Assembly (NCBI RefSeq): GCF_028532725.1 | Contig: NZ_JAQKGU010000010.1 | Location: forward strand, 62,001-126,000 | DNA: 64,000 nucleotides | Origin: Desulfovibrio sp. Fe33 | GTDB lineage: Bacteria; Desulfobacterota; Desulfovibrionia; Desulfovibrionales; Desulfovibrionaceae | Direction of reading: 5' to 3' | Shown here: positions 25,649 to 34,589 of the stretch, piece by piece | Numbering within the stretch: position 1 is the first letter of the stretch | Layout: every line of letters starts with the position of its first letter | Made by a program: the position numbers and the translations under genes | The notes under the pieces: generated by a model | The model's database searches: none | What the model saw: only the letters and a program-made list of their open reading frames with translations | Told to the model about the DNA's origin: nothing

Positions 25649-27658
25649 TCAGACCAGGTCGAGGACGGTGTCCATCATTTCCCTGGTCACGCTGATTATT
25701 TGTGCGGCGGCCTGGTAGGCCTGCTGGTACTTGGTCAATTCGATAAGCTCTTCATCCACGTTGACCTCGCTGGTGGAGGACTGCTGCTCGTAGAGGTAGT
25801 CCACGGAGGTCCGGGCGTAGGTCTGCTGCAAATCCGCCGCGGACGCGGCGGAGCCGACGCTCGCCGTCAGGGCGGCCATGGCCGAGGCGAGGCTCGTTTG
25901 CAGGCTGCCCACGGAAAGGGTCTTCTCGTACAGGGATGCCAGGGCGGAGGCCGTCTCGTTGGAGCCGGTGGCCACCAGGCCGTCGTCGCCCGCCGAGCCG
26001 CTGTTGATGTGCGAGGAGTCGGCGGCCGCGTAGCTGTTGATGGAGATGGTCGAGGCGTCCGTGCCGGTGAAGAAGGTGTTCAGGCCCAGGGCGGCCATCA
26101 GGTTGGCGGTGTCCCCGGTGATCTCGAATGCGGCGTCCGTTCCCGCGGAGAGCCGGAGCGTTCCGTCCGTGACCGTGGCGGTCAGCTCCCCGCCGAAGGC
26201 CGCGTTGATGTCCGCAGCCAAGTCGTCCAGGGAATCGCTTGCCGGATCGATGGACAGGATGGAGCTGGTCGAAACGTTGCCGTCGGAGTCGTAGGTGGTC
26301 AGGGCCAGCTCTCCCGCCTGGATGGCGTCCGCGAAATGCAGGCCGCTGTCGTTGAGGGGGGCCGAAGCGTCGTCAACGGCGTAGCTGCCGGTCAGGGCCG
26401 TGTGGTGCTCAAGGCCCGTGCCCGCCGCATGGATCTCGTTGACCTCCCGGATAACGGCCTCGGCCAGGTCGTTCAGCCCGTCCAGGGTGGGCGTCACCGT
26501 GTCGTCGCGCGTGAGGAACAGGCCGGCCAGGCTTCCCCCGGAGGTCCGGCCCGAGACCATGTCGCCGCTGTCGTCCGTCAGCGGGGTGATGTTGGTCAGG
26601 TCGCCGTCGCCGGACTGCCAGTACAGGCCGGATTTGGGCACGACGGTGTACCTGTCGCCCGCCGCGTGCTCTCCCGCGCCGTCCTCGAACCAGATGGATA
26701 CCCCCTCGATCTCCGCCGGATCGTCCGCGCCGGACGCGGTGTAGAGGACGACGTCCCCGTTATCGTCTGTCTTCCAGCTCTGGCCGCCGTCGGTGGAGAC
26801 CTTGAACTGCGCCGTTCCGTCGGATCCGGAGGAGACGAATTCGATGAGCAGCTCCTCGCTGGACGAGCCCGAATAGCTCAGGCTGCCGTCATAGTCCGAA
26901 CCGCGTACCGGGGATTCGGAGACCCTTGCCTCCGAGTACGCCAGGCTGTGTGTTTCGCTTCCGTCCACGAGACTGTATCCCTCCCCGGTCAGTATGGTGA
27001 CCGTGTTGTCGGACTTGTAGAGGACCTCAACGCCGATGAGCGAATCCAGCTCCCTGATTTTCTGATCCCGTTCGGACACGGCCTGGTTGTCGTCGGGGTT
27101 GGCAGCGATGGCCGAGTTGAGTTCGGCCAGGTCCTCGATGAGCCCGTTGGCCTCGTTCACCTGATCCCGGATGTCGCCGTTGATGGCGTCCGTCATGGAG
27201 GCCAGGCTCGCGGCGGTGGAAGTGAACGCGTAGACCAGGGTTTCGGCCTGGCCGAGCAGGGCCGCGCGGGCCGACGTGGAATCCGGGTCGGTGACCAGCT
27301 CGTTCCAGCCGTCGAAGAACTCCTCCAGGACGTCGCTTATGCCGCCTTCGGACTGGTTCAGCAGGGAGTCCAGCCCGTCCAGGTAATCCAGGGCGCTGGT
27401 CTGCGCGGCCAGGTCGGCCAGGGCGTCCAGGTATTGGCTCTCCACGAACTTGTCCCACTCGGACTGGATGGCCGTGATGTCCGCTCCGGTGCCGACCGTG
27501 ATGCCGTTGATCGTGATGGAGCCGCCGGTGTCGTAAACCGTCGTGGTGCGCTGGTAGCCGGTGGTGTCCGCGTTGGCGATGTTGTTGGACGCGTTGTTGA
27601 CGGACACCTGCGCGTTTTGCAGCGCGGACTTGCCTATGCTGTAGAGGTTGTTGATCAT
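25649..27658 (-). CDS. flgK: Flagellar hook-associated protein FlgK (HAP1)
   Basis: First hook-filament junction protein, 669 residues. The N-terminus has the rod/hook family motif SVNNASNNIANADTTGYQRT near 21-40, and the C-terminus has the partner coiled segment (EELIELTKYQQAYQAAA near 635-650). The long acidic insert of Ser, Asp and Gly in the middle is variable surface domain. GGAGG precedes the ATG at 27658. It lies 24 bp after flgE. Confidence 0.92.
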   Translation of the reverse strand: MINNLYSIGKSALQNAQVSVNNASNNIANADTTGYQRTTTVYDTGGSITINGITVGTGADITAIQSEWDKFVESQYLDALADLAAQTSALDYLDGLDSLLNQSEGGISDVLEEFFDGWNELVTDPDSTSARAALLGQAETLVYAFTSTAASLASMTDAINGDIRDQVNEANGLIEDLAELNSAIAANPDDNQAVSERDQKIRELDSLIGVEVLYKSDNTVTILTGEGYSLVDGSETHSLAYSEARVSESPVRGSDYDGSLSYSGSSSEELLIEFVSSGSDGTAQFKVSTDGGQSWKTDDNGDVVLYTASGADDPAEIEGVSIWFEDGAGEHAAGDRYTVVPKSGLYWQSGDGDLTNITPLTDDSGDMVSGRTSGGSLAGLFLTRDDTVTPTLDGLNDLAEAVIREVNEIHAAGTGLEHHTALTGSYAVDDASAPLNDSGLHFADAIQAGELALTTYDSDGNVSTSSILSIDPASDSLDDLAADINAAFGGELTATVTDGTLRLSAGTDAAFEITGDTANLMAALGLNTFFTGTDASTISINSYAAADSSHINSGSAGDDGLVATGSNETASALASLYEKTLSVGSLQTSLASAMAALTASVGSAASAADLQQTYARTSVDYLYEQQSSTSEVNVDEELIELTKYQQAYQAAAQIISVTREMMDTVLDLV

Positions 27659-27682
27659 CCTGTCCTCCGGCGGTCCCCGTGG

Positions 27683-29233
27683 CTAACGCTTCAGGTTGAT
27701 GGCCGTGGACAGCAGGGTGTCGGCCGTGGTGATGATCTTGGAGTTGGCCTGGTATGCCGCCTGAATGATGATGAGGTTGGTCAGCTCGGTGGCCGTGTCC
27801 ACGTTGGACTGCTCCAGGGAGTTCGAGGCCAGTGTGCCGAATCCGGCCGAGCCGGGCGTGCCGATGAGCGCCTGCCCTGATTCCGTGGTGGCCGAGAAGA
27901 GGTTGCCTCCCTCGGAATAGAGGCCCTGGGTGTTGGTGAAGTCGGCCAGGGCGAAGGTGTAGAGTTCCTGGCTCTGCCCGTTTGTGTAGCTTCCTTCGAG
28001 GATGCCGTTCTCGCTGATGGAGATGTCCGTCAGCTCGCCGGGCGCGTATCCGTCCTGGGTCAGGGTGTAGGTGGCCGAGCTGGAAGTGGTGCTGGTGGTG
28101 GCGCGGGTGGACAGGACCCCGGTGTTGAAGGCGGGCAATTCGTCCGGCGTGGTGGCGGCCGAGAAGTCGTCCAGGGAATCGATGCCGCCCGAAACGTCCC
28201 AGCCCGTGCCCGTGGCGAAGTCCGCGTTTGATATGCCGAAGTCGAGTGAAATGGTCTGGTTTTCCTCGGCTCCCGTGAAGTTGACCTCGAACAGGGGCAG
28301 GCCGCTGTCGTCGAATTCGGCCAGGAGCCAGTTCTCGGCGGCCAGGGGATCGGTGGTGTCCGTGGGGGTGTCGGACAGGGTGAAGGCGGTCATGGATTGC
28401 AGGTCGCCCGAGGTCGAGAAGGTCAGGGTGCCGGTGACGAGCATTCCCGCGCCGCTGGTGTCGCCCATGTCCGTTCCCGCGAAGTCGCGCATGTCCTCTT
28501 CCGCGTCGCAGCAGACCGTGTATTCCCAGACGATGGAGCCGTCGTCGGTCTCCACGGGGTCGTAGTACGTGGTCAGGTCGTGGGACGCGCCGTTCTCGTC
28601 GAAGACCGTGATGGTCGTCTGGTAGGCGTAGCGCGAGTCGTCCAGGGCGGGATCGGACGTGCCGTCGTAGATTTCGAACAGGGAGGCGTAGGGGTTGGTC
28701 GAGGATGCGGTGTTGTCCTGTTCGGTGGCGTCCAGGTTGACCTGCATGGCGACTTCGCCGGTGGCCTGGGGCGGCGACTGGGAATTGTCCAGCCGGATGT
28801 CCACCAGCCCGCCGGTGATGGAGCTGTCTTCGGTTTCCCATCCCTGCACCCGGTTGCCGTGGGAGTCCACCAGGTAGCCGTTGGTGTCGAAGGAGAATCC
28901 GCCGTCGCGGGTGTAGTAGGTGTTGCCGGTGTCGGGGTCGACCACGATGTAGAAGCCGTCGCCGTTGATGGCCACGTCCGTGACCGTGTTGGTGGTCTCG
29001 TAGGCTCCCTGCGAAAAGTCGGTGGTCAGGGAGGAGGTGGTCACGCCGTTGCCGACCTGGCCGATGCTCCCCCCGGCGTAGACCGTGGAGTAGAAGACGT
29101 CCTCGAAGGATATGGACACGGATTTGTAGCCCGTGGTCGTCGAGTTGGCGAGGTTGTTGCTGACCACGGAAGTGGCCTGACTCTGGGCCTGAAGTCCGGA
29201 AATGCCGGTGTACATGGATCCGCTGATGCTCAT
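27683..29233 (-). CDS. flgE: Flagellar hook protein FlgE
   Basis: Subunit of the universal-joint hook, 516 residues. N-terminal SGMYTGISGLQ-type start (here SGSMYTGISGLQAQ) and VVSNNLANSTTTGYKS define the family. The mid-protein VAINGDGFYIV segment and the C-terminal NSLEQSNVDTATELTNLI complete the pattern. It is longer than the enteric protein (about 400), with extra D-rich surface domain. It lies 26 bp after flgD, whose product is its assembly scaffold. Confidence 0.93.
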   Translation of the reverse strand: MSISGSMYTGISGLQAQSQATSVVSNNLANSTTTGYKSVSISFEDVFYSTVYAGGSIGQVGNGVTTSSLTTDFSQGAYETTNTVTDVAINGDGFYIVVDPDTGNTYYTRDGGFSFDTNGYLVDSHGNRVQGWETEDSSITGGLVDIRLDNSQSPPQATGEVAMQVNLDATEQDNTASSTNPYASLFEIYDGTSDPALDDSRYAYQTTITVFDENGASHDLTTYYDPVETDDGSIVWEYTVCCDAEEDMRDFAGTDMGDTSGAGMLVTGTLTFSTSGDLQSMTAFTLSDTPTDTTDPLAAENWLLAEFDDSGLPLFEVNFTGAEENQTISLDFGISNADFATGTGWDVSGGIDSLDDFSAATTPDELPAFNTGVLSTRATTSTTSSSATYTLTQDGYAPGELTDISISENGILEGSYTNGQSQELYTFALADFTNTQGLYSEGGNLFSATTESGQALIGTPGSAGFGTLASNSLEQSNVDTATELTNLIIIQAAYQANSKIITTADTLLSTAINLKR

Positions 29234-29259
29234 GATGCGCTCCTTGAAAAACGGTCTGG

Positions 29260-29937
29260 TTACTGGGTGGCGTAGGTCACGTCGGCCAGGTTCACGGTCC
29301 GGCCGTCTTCGAGGGTCAGGACGACGCCTTCGTCGGTGGTGCTCACGCCGGTCACGGTGCCGGTGGTCGTGGTGGTGCAGCCGACCTTGTCCCCGTCGGC
29401 GTCGTAGGCTTTGGCGACGGCGTAGTAGATGCCGTCGTCGACCTCGTCGCCGTCGTAGCCTGTGCCGTCCCAGGTGAAGGCCACGGTGCCGCTTCCAATG
29501 TCGGTGAAGGTCTGCGTGTCGACGATGGACCCGTTCGAGTCGTAGAGGTTCAGGGCAAGCTCGGCCGCGTCTTCGTCGAGGGTCAGGTAGAGGATGGAGA
29601 CGTCCTCGCCATCCTTGCTGACGGCGTACCCCTCGGCCTCCACCTGCTTGCCGATGTAGTCCAGGCCGCTGACGGCTCCGAGCGAGTTGATGCTGTCGGT
29701 CAGGGAATCCATCTTCTCGTTCATCTCGGTCAGTTGCTCCAGTTGGGAGTACTGCGTCATCTGGTCGACCATCTGGGCGTTGTCCACGGGCTCGGTGGGG
29801 TCCTGATGCTCAAGCTCGGCGCACAGCAGGGTGATGAAGTCGTCCGAAGTCAGCGACGTGGAGCTGGCGGCGGCGGTCGACACCGAGGTCGACGACGCGA
29901 GCAGGGACTCGTAATAGCTGGTGGTGTCGATGCTCAT
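29260..29937 (-). CDS. flgD: Flagellar hook-cap scaffold FlgD
   Basis: Temporary cap for hook assembly, 225 residues. N-terminal region has the conserved FITLLCAELEHQDPTEPVDN followed by QMTQYSQLEQL. The C-terminal half has the FlgD Ig-like domain with the FTWDGTGYDG turn. GGAGG precedes the ATG at 29937, which overlaps the stop of the sigma-factor gene by 4 bp (ATGA), so the two are translationally coupled. Confidence 0.92.
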   Translation of the reverse strand: MSIDTTSYYESLLASSTSVSTAAASSTSLTSDDFITLLCAELEHQDPTEPVDNAQMVDQMTQYSQLEQLTEMNEKMDSLTDSINSLGAVSGLDYIGKQVEAEGYAVSKDGEDVSILYLTLDEDAAELALNLYDSNGSIVDTQTFTDIGSGTVAFTWDGTGYDGDEVDDGIYYAVAKAYDADGDKVGCTTTTTGTVTGVSTTDEGVVLTLEDGRTVNLADVTYATQ

Positions 29938-30518
29938 GAGGCTTTCCTCCTTTCGGAAAGGCGCGGCTCGCCGGCTTCGGCCAGGGGAGCGGATGCGCCG
30001 TAATGGATGCGGAGCCTGTTCAGGGCCTGGGATTTGATGCTGCGGACGGTGCGCGAGGTGATGCCGAGCTTCCGGGCGATTTCGCAGGCGATCAGCCCTT
30101 CCTTGAAAAAAAGGGTGAGGACTTCCGCCTGCCGGTCGGTCAGCACGCCCGCGGGCAGGCTGAACAGGGAGGTGTCGAGTCCGCCTTCCGGGTTGCGCAA
30201 AGGCTCGTCGGTGAGCACGGATTCCATCCAGCGGAGCTTCTTTCTGTAGTAGTCGATGACCGTGGTGCGGCAGATGATGTTGAGCCAGGTGATGAAGGAA
30301 CTCTTCTCGACGTTGTAGCGTGAAATGTAGTCGTTCTTGAATATTTTCAGCGCTATTTCCTGGTAGACATCATCTATTTCAGATCCATGCAGATTTATGT
30401 TTCTGGATTTTACGAAGTTGATGATGAGCTTGTAGATGAGCCTGGAATGTTCCTTGAACAGGCTTTCATATGATATTTCATCATATCGCTTTTCAATTTC
30501 CATTATTGTGCTGCTCAT
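29934..30518 (-). CDS. ECF-like sigma-70 family factor in the flagellar operon
   Basis: Sigma factor of 194 residues containing region 2 (about 20-90, with DDVYQEIALKIF and the WLNIICRTTVIDYYR -10 recognition helix) and region 4 (about 130-180, LTDRQAEVLTLFF and SRTVRSIKSQALNRLR). Region 3 is missing, so it is not FliA. ATG at 30518 follows AGGAGG. It heads the flgD-fliD operon behind a sigma-54-type promoter. The 5' half is visibly more AT-rich than its neighbours. Likely role: timing of late flagellar genes or a linked envelope response; targets unknown. Confidence 0.85.
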   Translation of the reverse strand: MSSTIMEIEKRYDEISYESLFKEHSRLIYKLIINFVKSRNINLHGSEIDDVYQEIALKIFKNDYISRYNVEKSSFITWLNIICRTTVIDYYRKKLRWMESVLTDEPLRNPEGGLDTSLFSLPAGVLTDRQAEVLTLFFKEGLIACEIARKLGITSRTVRSIKSQALNRLRIHYGASAPLAEAGEPRLSERRKAS

Positions 30519-30542
30519 TTTGAACCTCCTGCATCCCCAATG

Positions 30543-30557
30543 AGCAATGCAGGTGCC
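30543..30557 (-). promoter_or_regulatory. Sigma-54-type promoter for the flagellar sigma/flgDEKL/fliD operon
   Basis: On the minus strand GGCAC-N5-TTGCT, with the invariant GG and GC exactly 10 bases apart. Transcription would begin near 30532, leaving a leader of about 14 nt that just contains the AGGAGG ribosome site before the ATG at 30518. Confidence 0.75.
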
Positions 30558-30798
30558 GATCAACATCAAGAGAACGTAAAGTCGTATTGAGTTTTGTTTG
30601 ACCGATGTTTGCGACGGATAAAGATGCGCTGTCCGGCATCGCGATTCGCATGAGAAAATGAAGAAAAAATTAGGCGGAATGGGCTGGGAAAACGTCGGAG
30701 GGCCGCTTCGTGCGGGATGGGGGCGGGAGTGGGGAGTTTTTTTCCTTCTCATGCGGAAAAGGTGCAACCGTCCGGAATGTTCGGGCGATACATCCATT

Positions 30799-30829
30799 GA
30801 GGGCCGGTCCCTTGCGGGAACCGGCCCTC
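30799..30829 (-). terminator. Hairpin after fliC
   Basis: 13-bp GC-rich stem (30799-30811 and 30816-30829, one bulged A, 4-base loop) 19 bp beyond the fliC stop. There is no T run, so it may act as a stabilising 3' end. Confidence 0.55.
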
Positions 30830-30847
30830 GGTTGGAGAAGGTGCGGA

Positions 30848-31708
30848 CTAGCCGCCGATGAGCGACAGGGCCATCTGCGGGAGCGAGTTGGCCTGCGAGA
30901 GCATCGCCACGGCAGATTGGGTAATGATCTGCTGCTTGGTGTACTCGGTCATCTCTGTGGCCACGTCCACATCGGAGATGCGGGACTCCGAGGCCTGGAG
31001 GTTCTCGGCCTGGATTTCCAGGTTGGAGATGGTCGCGGACAGCCTGTTCTGCATGGCGCCCAGGTTGGCGCGCACGTTGTCCTTGGACACGATGGCCGAG
31101 TTCAGGGCGTCCAGGGCGCTCTGGGCCGCGGCCTGGGTGGAAACCACCGATCCGGCCTTGTCCGTGCCCGCGGCCAGCCCCACGCCCAGGGCGGAGGCGG
31201 TGCAGTTGCCGATGGTCACGTCATACTTGTCCTCGGCGGCGTCGTTGCCCGTGCCGAAATGGATGGTGATGCCGTCGGCGGAGAGGTTGCCGTTGAGCAG
31301 GTAGATGCCGTTGAAGTCCGTGGCGTTGGCGATTCGGGTGATCTCCGAGGCCATGGCCTGGTATTCCGAATCGATGATGAGCCGCTGGGCGTCGGTGTAG
31401 GTGCCGGTGGCGGCCTGCTCGGCCAGTTCCTTCATGCGGATGAGCTTTTCATCGATGACGGAGAGCGCTCCGTCGGCGGTCTGAATCATGGAGATGCCGT
31501 CGTTGGCGTTCCTGATTCCCTGGTTGAGGGTGGAGATGTCCGAACGCATCAGTTCGCGTACGGCCAGCCCGGCCGCATCGTCGGCCGAGGAGTTGACGCG
31601 CAGACCGGAAGAGAGCCGCTCCGTGGACGTGCTCAGCGCGTTGTACGAGCTGTTCAGGTTCCGGGCGGCGGCATTGGCCATGAGGTTGTTGTTTACTACG
31701 AGAGACAT
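30848..31708 (-). CDS. fliC: Flagellin
   Basis: Filament subunit, 286 residues. The N-terminal D0/D1 region has NSSYNALSTSTERLSSGLRV and NSSADDAAGLAV. The C-terminal D1/D0 region has the NLGAMQNRLSATISNLE block and ends in SQANSLPQMALSLIGG. The variable middle is short, as in other Desulfovibrio flagellins. AAGGAGG lies 6 bp before the ATG. It has its own upstream region with a 7-bp inverted repeat (31744-31767) in the leader and is followed by a hairpin, so it is a separate unit from the operon downstream. Confidence 0.95.
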   Translation of the reverse strand: MSLVVNNNLMANAAARNLNSSYNALSTSTERLSSGLRVNSSADDAAGLAVRELMRSDISTLNQGIRNANDGISMIQTADGALSVIDEKLIRMKELAEQAATGTYTDAQRLIIDSEYQAMASEITRIANATDFNGIYLLNGNLSADGITIHFGTGNDAAEDKYDVTIGNCTASALGVGLAAGTDKAGSVVSTQAAAQSALDALNSAIVSKDNVRANLGAMQNRLSATISNLEIQAENLQASESRISDVDVATEMTEYTKQQIITQSAVAMLSQANSLPQMALSLIGG

Positions 31709-31743
31709 GATTTCCTCCTTGAATGGTTATGCTTCCATGCATT

Positions 31744-31767
31744 TTCTCCGTCCCGATGATCGGAGAA
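31744..31767. promoter_or_regulatory. Inverted repeat in the fliC leader
   Basis: TTCTCCG (31744-31750) and CGGAGAA (31761-31767), perfect, 36 bp before the ATG. Could be a leader hairpin or operator. No good sigma-28 or sigma-54 promoter was found for fliC. Confidence 0.3.
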
Positions 31768-31892
31768 CCAAATTCTCCCCATATATACGGATGCAATATG
31801 GGGAGGCGTTCATGGAGGAAAAATGTGCCGAGGCGATTTCGGCGCGGCCTGCTATGGATTTCTGAATGCGGCGGTGATGTTCGTTGAGCTTC

Positions 31893-31917
31893 TTAATATT
31901 AATTGAGATTAAGTTAA
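31893..31917. promoter_or_regulatory. TTAA-rich repeats upstream of the response regulator operon
   Basis: Four TTAA motifs in 25 bp (31893, 31899, 31909, 31914), the first two forming the perfect palindrome TTAATATTAA, in an AT-rich patch 50-75 bp before the ATG at 31968. This is a candidate binding site for the OmpR-type regulator itself. Confidence 0.35.
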
Positions 31918-31967
31918 TATCATAATTTGTTCTGAATCTTTATGATGCATTCAAAAGGAGTGTGCGG

Positions 31968-32678
31968 ATGAAAGACCTGTTGCTGATCGACGACGACCCC
32001 GAACTGGCGGAGCTGCTGAAGGCCTATCTCGGCGGCGAAGGGCTCGGCCTGGATGCGGCCGCCACCGGAAGCGAGGGTCTGGAAATGGCCCGCGCGGGGG
32101 ATTACGGGCTGGTCATTCTGGACGTCATGCTTCCCGACACCAGCGGCTTCAACGTGTTGACCCGGTTGCGCGCGCATACCTCCGTGCCGGTCATCATGCT
32201 CACCGGACGGGGGGAGGAGATAGACCGGGTGGTCGGTCTGGAGATGGGAGCCGACGACTACGTGTCCAAGCCGTTTCAGCTTCGCGAACTCCTTGCCCGC
32301 ATCCGCGCGGTGCTGCGCCGGTACGGCAGCGGCCACGAGGAGGAAGTCCGTACGGCGGCGGTGAAGCCCAAGCCGGACATGGGTATCGGCGACGTGCTTC
32401 TGGACCGCAATGCCCGGAACATGACCGTGAGCGGCAGCCCGGTCCACCTGACCTCCACCGAGTTCGACATCCTGGAGATGCTCGCCTTGAACATGGGGAA
32501 CGTGGTTGAAAGGGGCAGCCTCATGGAAAAGGCGCTCGGCCGGAGCGAGGATTTCGACGATTACGTGCTCAACGTGCATATGAGCAATCTGCGCAAGAAA
32601 CTCGACCGGCACGTCAGCATCAAGACCATCCGGGGCAGGGGCTACCTCCTGGCCGTTCCCCAGGAAGGGGCCGCCTAG
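31968..32678 (+). CDS. OmpR/PhoB-type response regulator
   Basis: DNA-binding response regulator of 236 residues. REC domain about 1-115 has the acidic pair IDDDP, phospho-acceptor in VILDVMLP and the lysine in VSKPFQLREL. A winged helix (about 140-232) of the Trans_reg_C type ends in NVHMSNLRKKL and IRGRGYLL. ATG at 31968 is preferred over the GTG 6 bp upstream because AAGGAG lies 7 bases before it. It is the first gene of a four-gene operon ending in its probable partner kinase. Confidence 0.9.
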   Translation: MKDLLLIDDDPELAELLKAYLGGEGLGLDAAATGSEGLEMARAGDYGLVILDVMLPDTSGFNVLTRLRAHTSVPVIMLTGRGEEIDRVVGLEMGADDYVSKPFQLRELLARIRAVLRRYGSGHEEEVRTAAVKPKPDMGIGDVLLDRNARNMTVSGSPVHLTSTEFDILEMLALNMGNVVERGSLMEKALGRSEDFDDYVLNVHMSNLRKKLDRHVSIKTIRGRGYLLAVPQEGAA

Positions 32679-34589
32679 ATGGGAGCAGACCTGCTGCGGC
32701 CGATTGTTCTGGGAATACTGATTTCGTTTCTCTGGACGGTTCCGGCCCTGGCCGACGACGATCTATCCGGCCTCGGGCTGGAGGAGCTCTTGCAGGTGGA
32801 GGTGGCCAGCGCCACCCGCCGCACCGAACCCCTGTCGCGGATTCCGGCCGCGGTCACAGTCCTGACCGAGGAGGATATCTTTCGGTCCGGGGCCACCAAC
32901 GTGCCCGAGGCGCTTCAGCTCGTGCCCGGCGTGCATGTCGCCCAGATGAACACGGACCGCTGGGCCGTGGGCATCCGGGGGTTCAACGGCCTGTTGAGCA
33001 ATAAACATCTGGTTCTGGTGGACGGCAGGCCGGTGACCTCGCCGGTCATGACCGGGGTGCAGTGGGACAACATCGTGCCCATTGGTCAGATCAAGCGTAT
33101 CGAGGTGGTGCGCGGCACCCGGACCAGCCTGTGGGGGGCGGAATCCTTCACCGGGGTCATCAACATCATCACCAAGACCGCGTTCGAGTCGCTGGGCGGG
33201 CAGTCCGTGTCCGTGGGTGGCACCAGGGGCGCGGGACAGACCGTGCGCTACGGACGCAAGACCGGCGACGATTCCGCCTTCATGGTCTACGGCACTGCCC
33301 AATACCTGAACGGCGACTGGCTGAGCGGCTCGAACCGGGGCCAGAACGGCCATGAATGGTCCAAGTTTCAGAGCGGCCTTCGCGCGGACTGGGAGAACGC
33401 CTTTACCGACGCCTTGTCCCTGCAATGCGACCTGGTCCGCTCCAAAACCGAGGAGGACGGGCCGGTCGGTCCCCCTCCCGGCAACCGGGAAACCCGTTCG
33501 CGCACCGACGTCAACGGCTACGCCCAGTTCGTCTGGGACCGTGCGACCGGCCTGGATTCGAATCTGCGCTTCAGGACTTCCTTCACCCGGGATACCGCCA
33601 TGCTCGCCGACCTCGAAGGAGGGGCGAACATCCTCGACGCGGAGTTGACCTCGGCCATGGAGCGGATGGGCCGCCATTACCTGACCTGGGGCGTTGGCAC
33701 CCAGTATTTCTGGGATGACGTGCACGACGGGGACGACGTGGATGTGGATCTGGAGCGCATCTACACCTGGACCGGCACCGGCTTCATCCGCGACCGCATC
33801 ACTCTGCTGCCGGAGAGCCTCTATTTTGTCGCCGGGCTGAAGGCGGACGTGCTCGACGAGAAGTCCGTCGAACTGCAACCCACGCTTCGCCTGCTGCATA
33901 CCCGGGACGAGGCCGAGTATTGGATAGCGGTCTCGCGCGGCGTGCGGGCGGACACCCGCTACCAGCGCAGCGGCACCTATGTGGTTCATGCGAGGGGCAA
34001 GGACTACAAGGTGGAGGCCCCGGACGACCTCAAGGCCGAAAAGCTCGTCTCCTACGAGGCCGGAGTCCGCCGAGTCCTGACCCCGGATGTCCGGTTCGAC
34101 CTCTCGCTGTACGTCAACGACTATTCCGAACTGCTCATGCTCGAACTGGACGACGCCACCGATACGGCCACGGTGAGCAATTCCCTCAAGGGCACGGCCT
34201 ACGGCCTGGAAGCCGTGGTCGAATGGGCCGTGTCCGACCGGCTGACCCTCAAGCCGTCGGCCAGTCTCATCTACCAGAATATTTACGGCCTGGATTCCGG
34301 GCCGGTGGGCGACTCCATGCCCGAGGAGGGGCTGGGCAGCGAGATGAAGCTGCAAATCCTCACCAAGCCGCTCAAGGACGTGGGGCTGGATATCTTCCTG
34401 GGGTACATCGACAGCCCGGACCAGCGGCACCTGCCCGCCTATTTCAGCCTGGACGCGCACGCTTCCTGGCGGGTTTCCGACACGCTTCTGCTCGAACTCA
34501 TCGGCCGGAACCTGAGCGGCTCAAACGAGCAGTTCTCGGACCTTGCGGTGGGGCCGAGCGTGGACTGCCGCGTGACCTGGGATTTCTGA
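32679..34589 (+). CDS. TonB-dependent outer-membrane receptor
   Basis: Outer-membrane receptor of 636 residues. Signal peptide about 1-25 (ending ALA). A TonB-box-like start (LEELLQVEVASATRR) is followed by the plug domain (about 45-165) with AAVTVLTEEDIFRSGA, GIRGFNG, VDGRPV and RIEVVRGTRTSLWG. The C-terminal barrel ends in a terminal Phe. The start codon follows the regulator stop directly (TAG-ATG). No iron-uptake or Ton genes are near; the context is signalling. The substrate is unknown. The relatively small barrel resembles vitamin- or peptide-type receptors, but that is a guess. Confidence 0.88.
   Translation: MGADLLRPIVLGILISFLWTVPALADDDLSGLGLEELLQVEVASATRRTEPLSRIPAAVTVLTEEDIFRSGATNVPEALQLVPGVHVAQMNTDRWAVGIRGFNGLLSNKHLVLVDGRPVTSPVMTGVQWDNIVPIGQIKRIEVVRGTRTSLWGAESFTGVINIITKTAFESLGGQSVSVGGTRGAGQTVRYGRKTGDDSAFMVYGTAQYLNGDWLSGSNRGQNGHEWSKFQSGLRADWENAFTDALSLQCDLVRSKTEEDGPVGPPPGNRETRSRTDVNGYAQFVWDRATGLDSNLRFRTSFTRDTAMLADLEGGANILDAELTSAMERMGRHYLTWGVGTQYFWDDVHDGDDVDVDLERIYTWTGTGFIRDRITLLPESLYFVAGLKADVLDEKSVELQPTLRLLHTRDEAEYWIAVSRGVRADTRYQRSGTYVVHARGKDYKVEAPDDLKAEKLVSYEAGVRRVLTPDVRFDLSLYVNDYSELLMLELDDATDTATVSNSLKGTAYGLEAVVEWAVSDRLTLKPSASLIYQNIYGLDSGPVGDSMPEEGLGSEMKLQILTKPLKDVGLDIFLGYIDSPDQRHLPAYFSLDAHASWRVSDTLLLELIGRNLSGSNEQFSDLAVGPSVDCRVTWDF

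Larger units (their letters stand above)
30519..30847. other. 329-bp regulatory region between fliC and the sigma-factor gene
   Basis: No gene is supported here. It contains the fliC terminator-like hairpin (30799-30829), the sigma-54-type promoter (30543-30557), and a pair of exactly inverted 10-mers: CGCATGAGAA at 30647-30656 and TTCTCATGCG at 30746-30755. The pair lies about 115-225 bp upstream of the expected start of transcription, where enhancer-binding activators usually sit. Confidence 0.5.

Noticed and set aside
22794-27880. Long open frames opposite fliD, flgL and flgK
   Set aside because: Shadows of Asp/Ser/Thr-rich flagellar genes, which have good ribosome sites and family motifs.
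29934-30518. FliA (sigma-28)
   Set aside because: Too short (194 residues) and without sigma region 3; the family pattern is ECF-like.
31709-31967. Sigma-28 promoter for fliC
   Set aside because: Sequences near 31760 and 31830 resemble the -10 only in part and have no -35 at the right distance.
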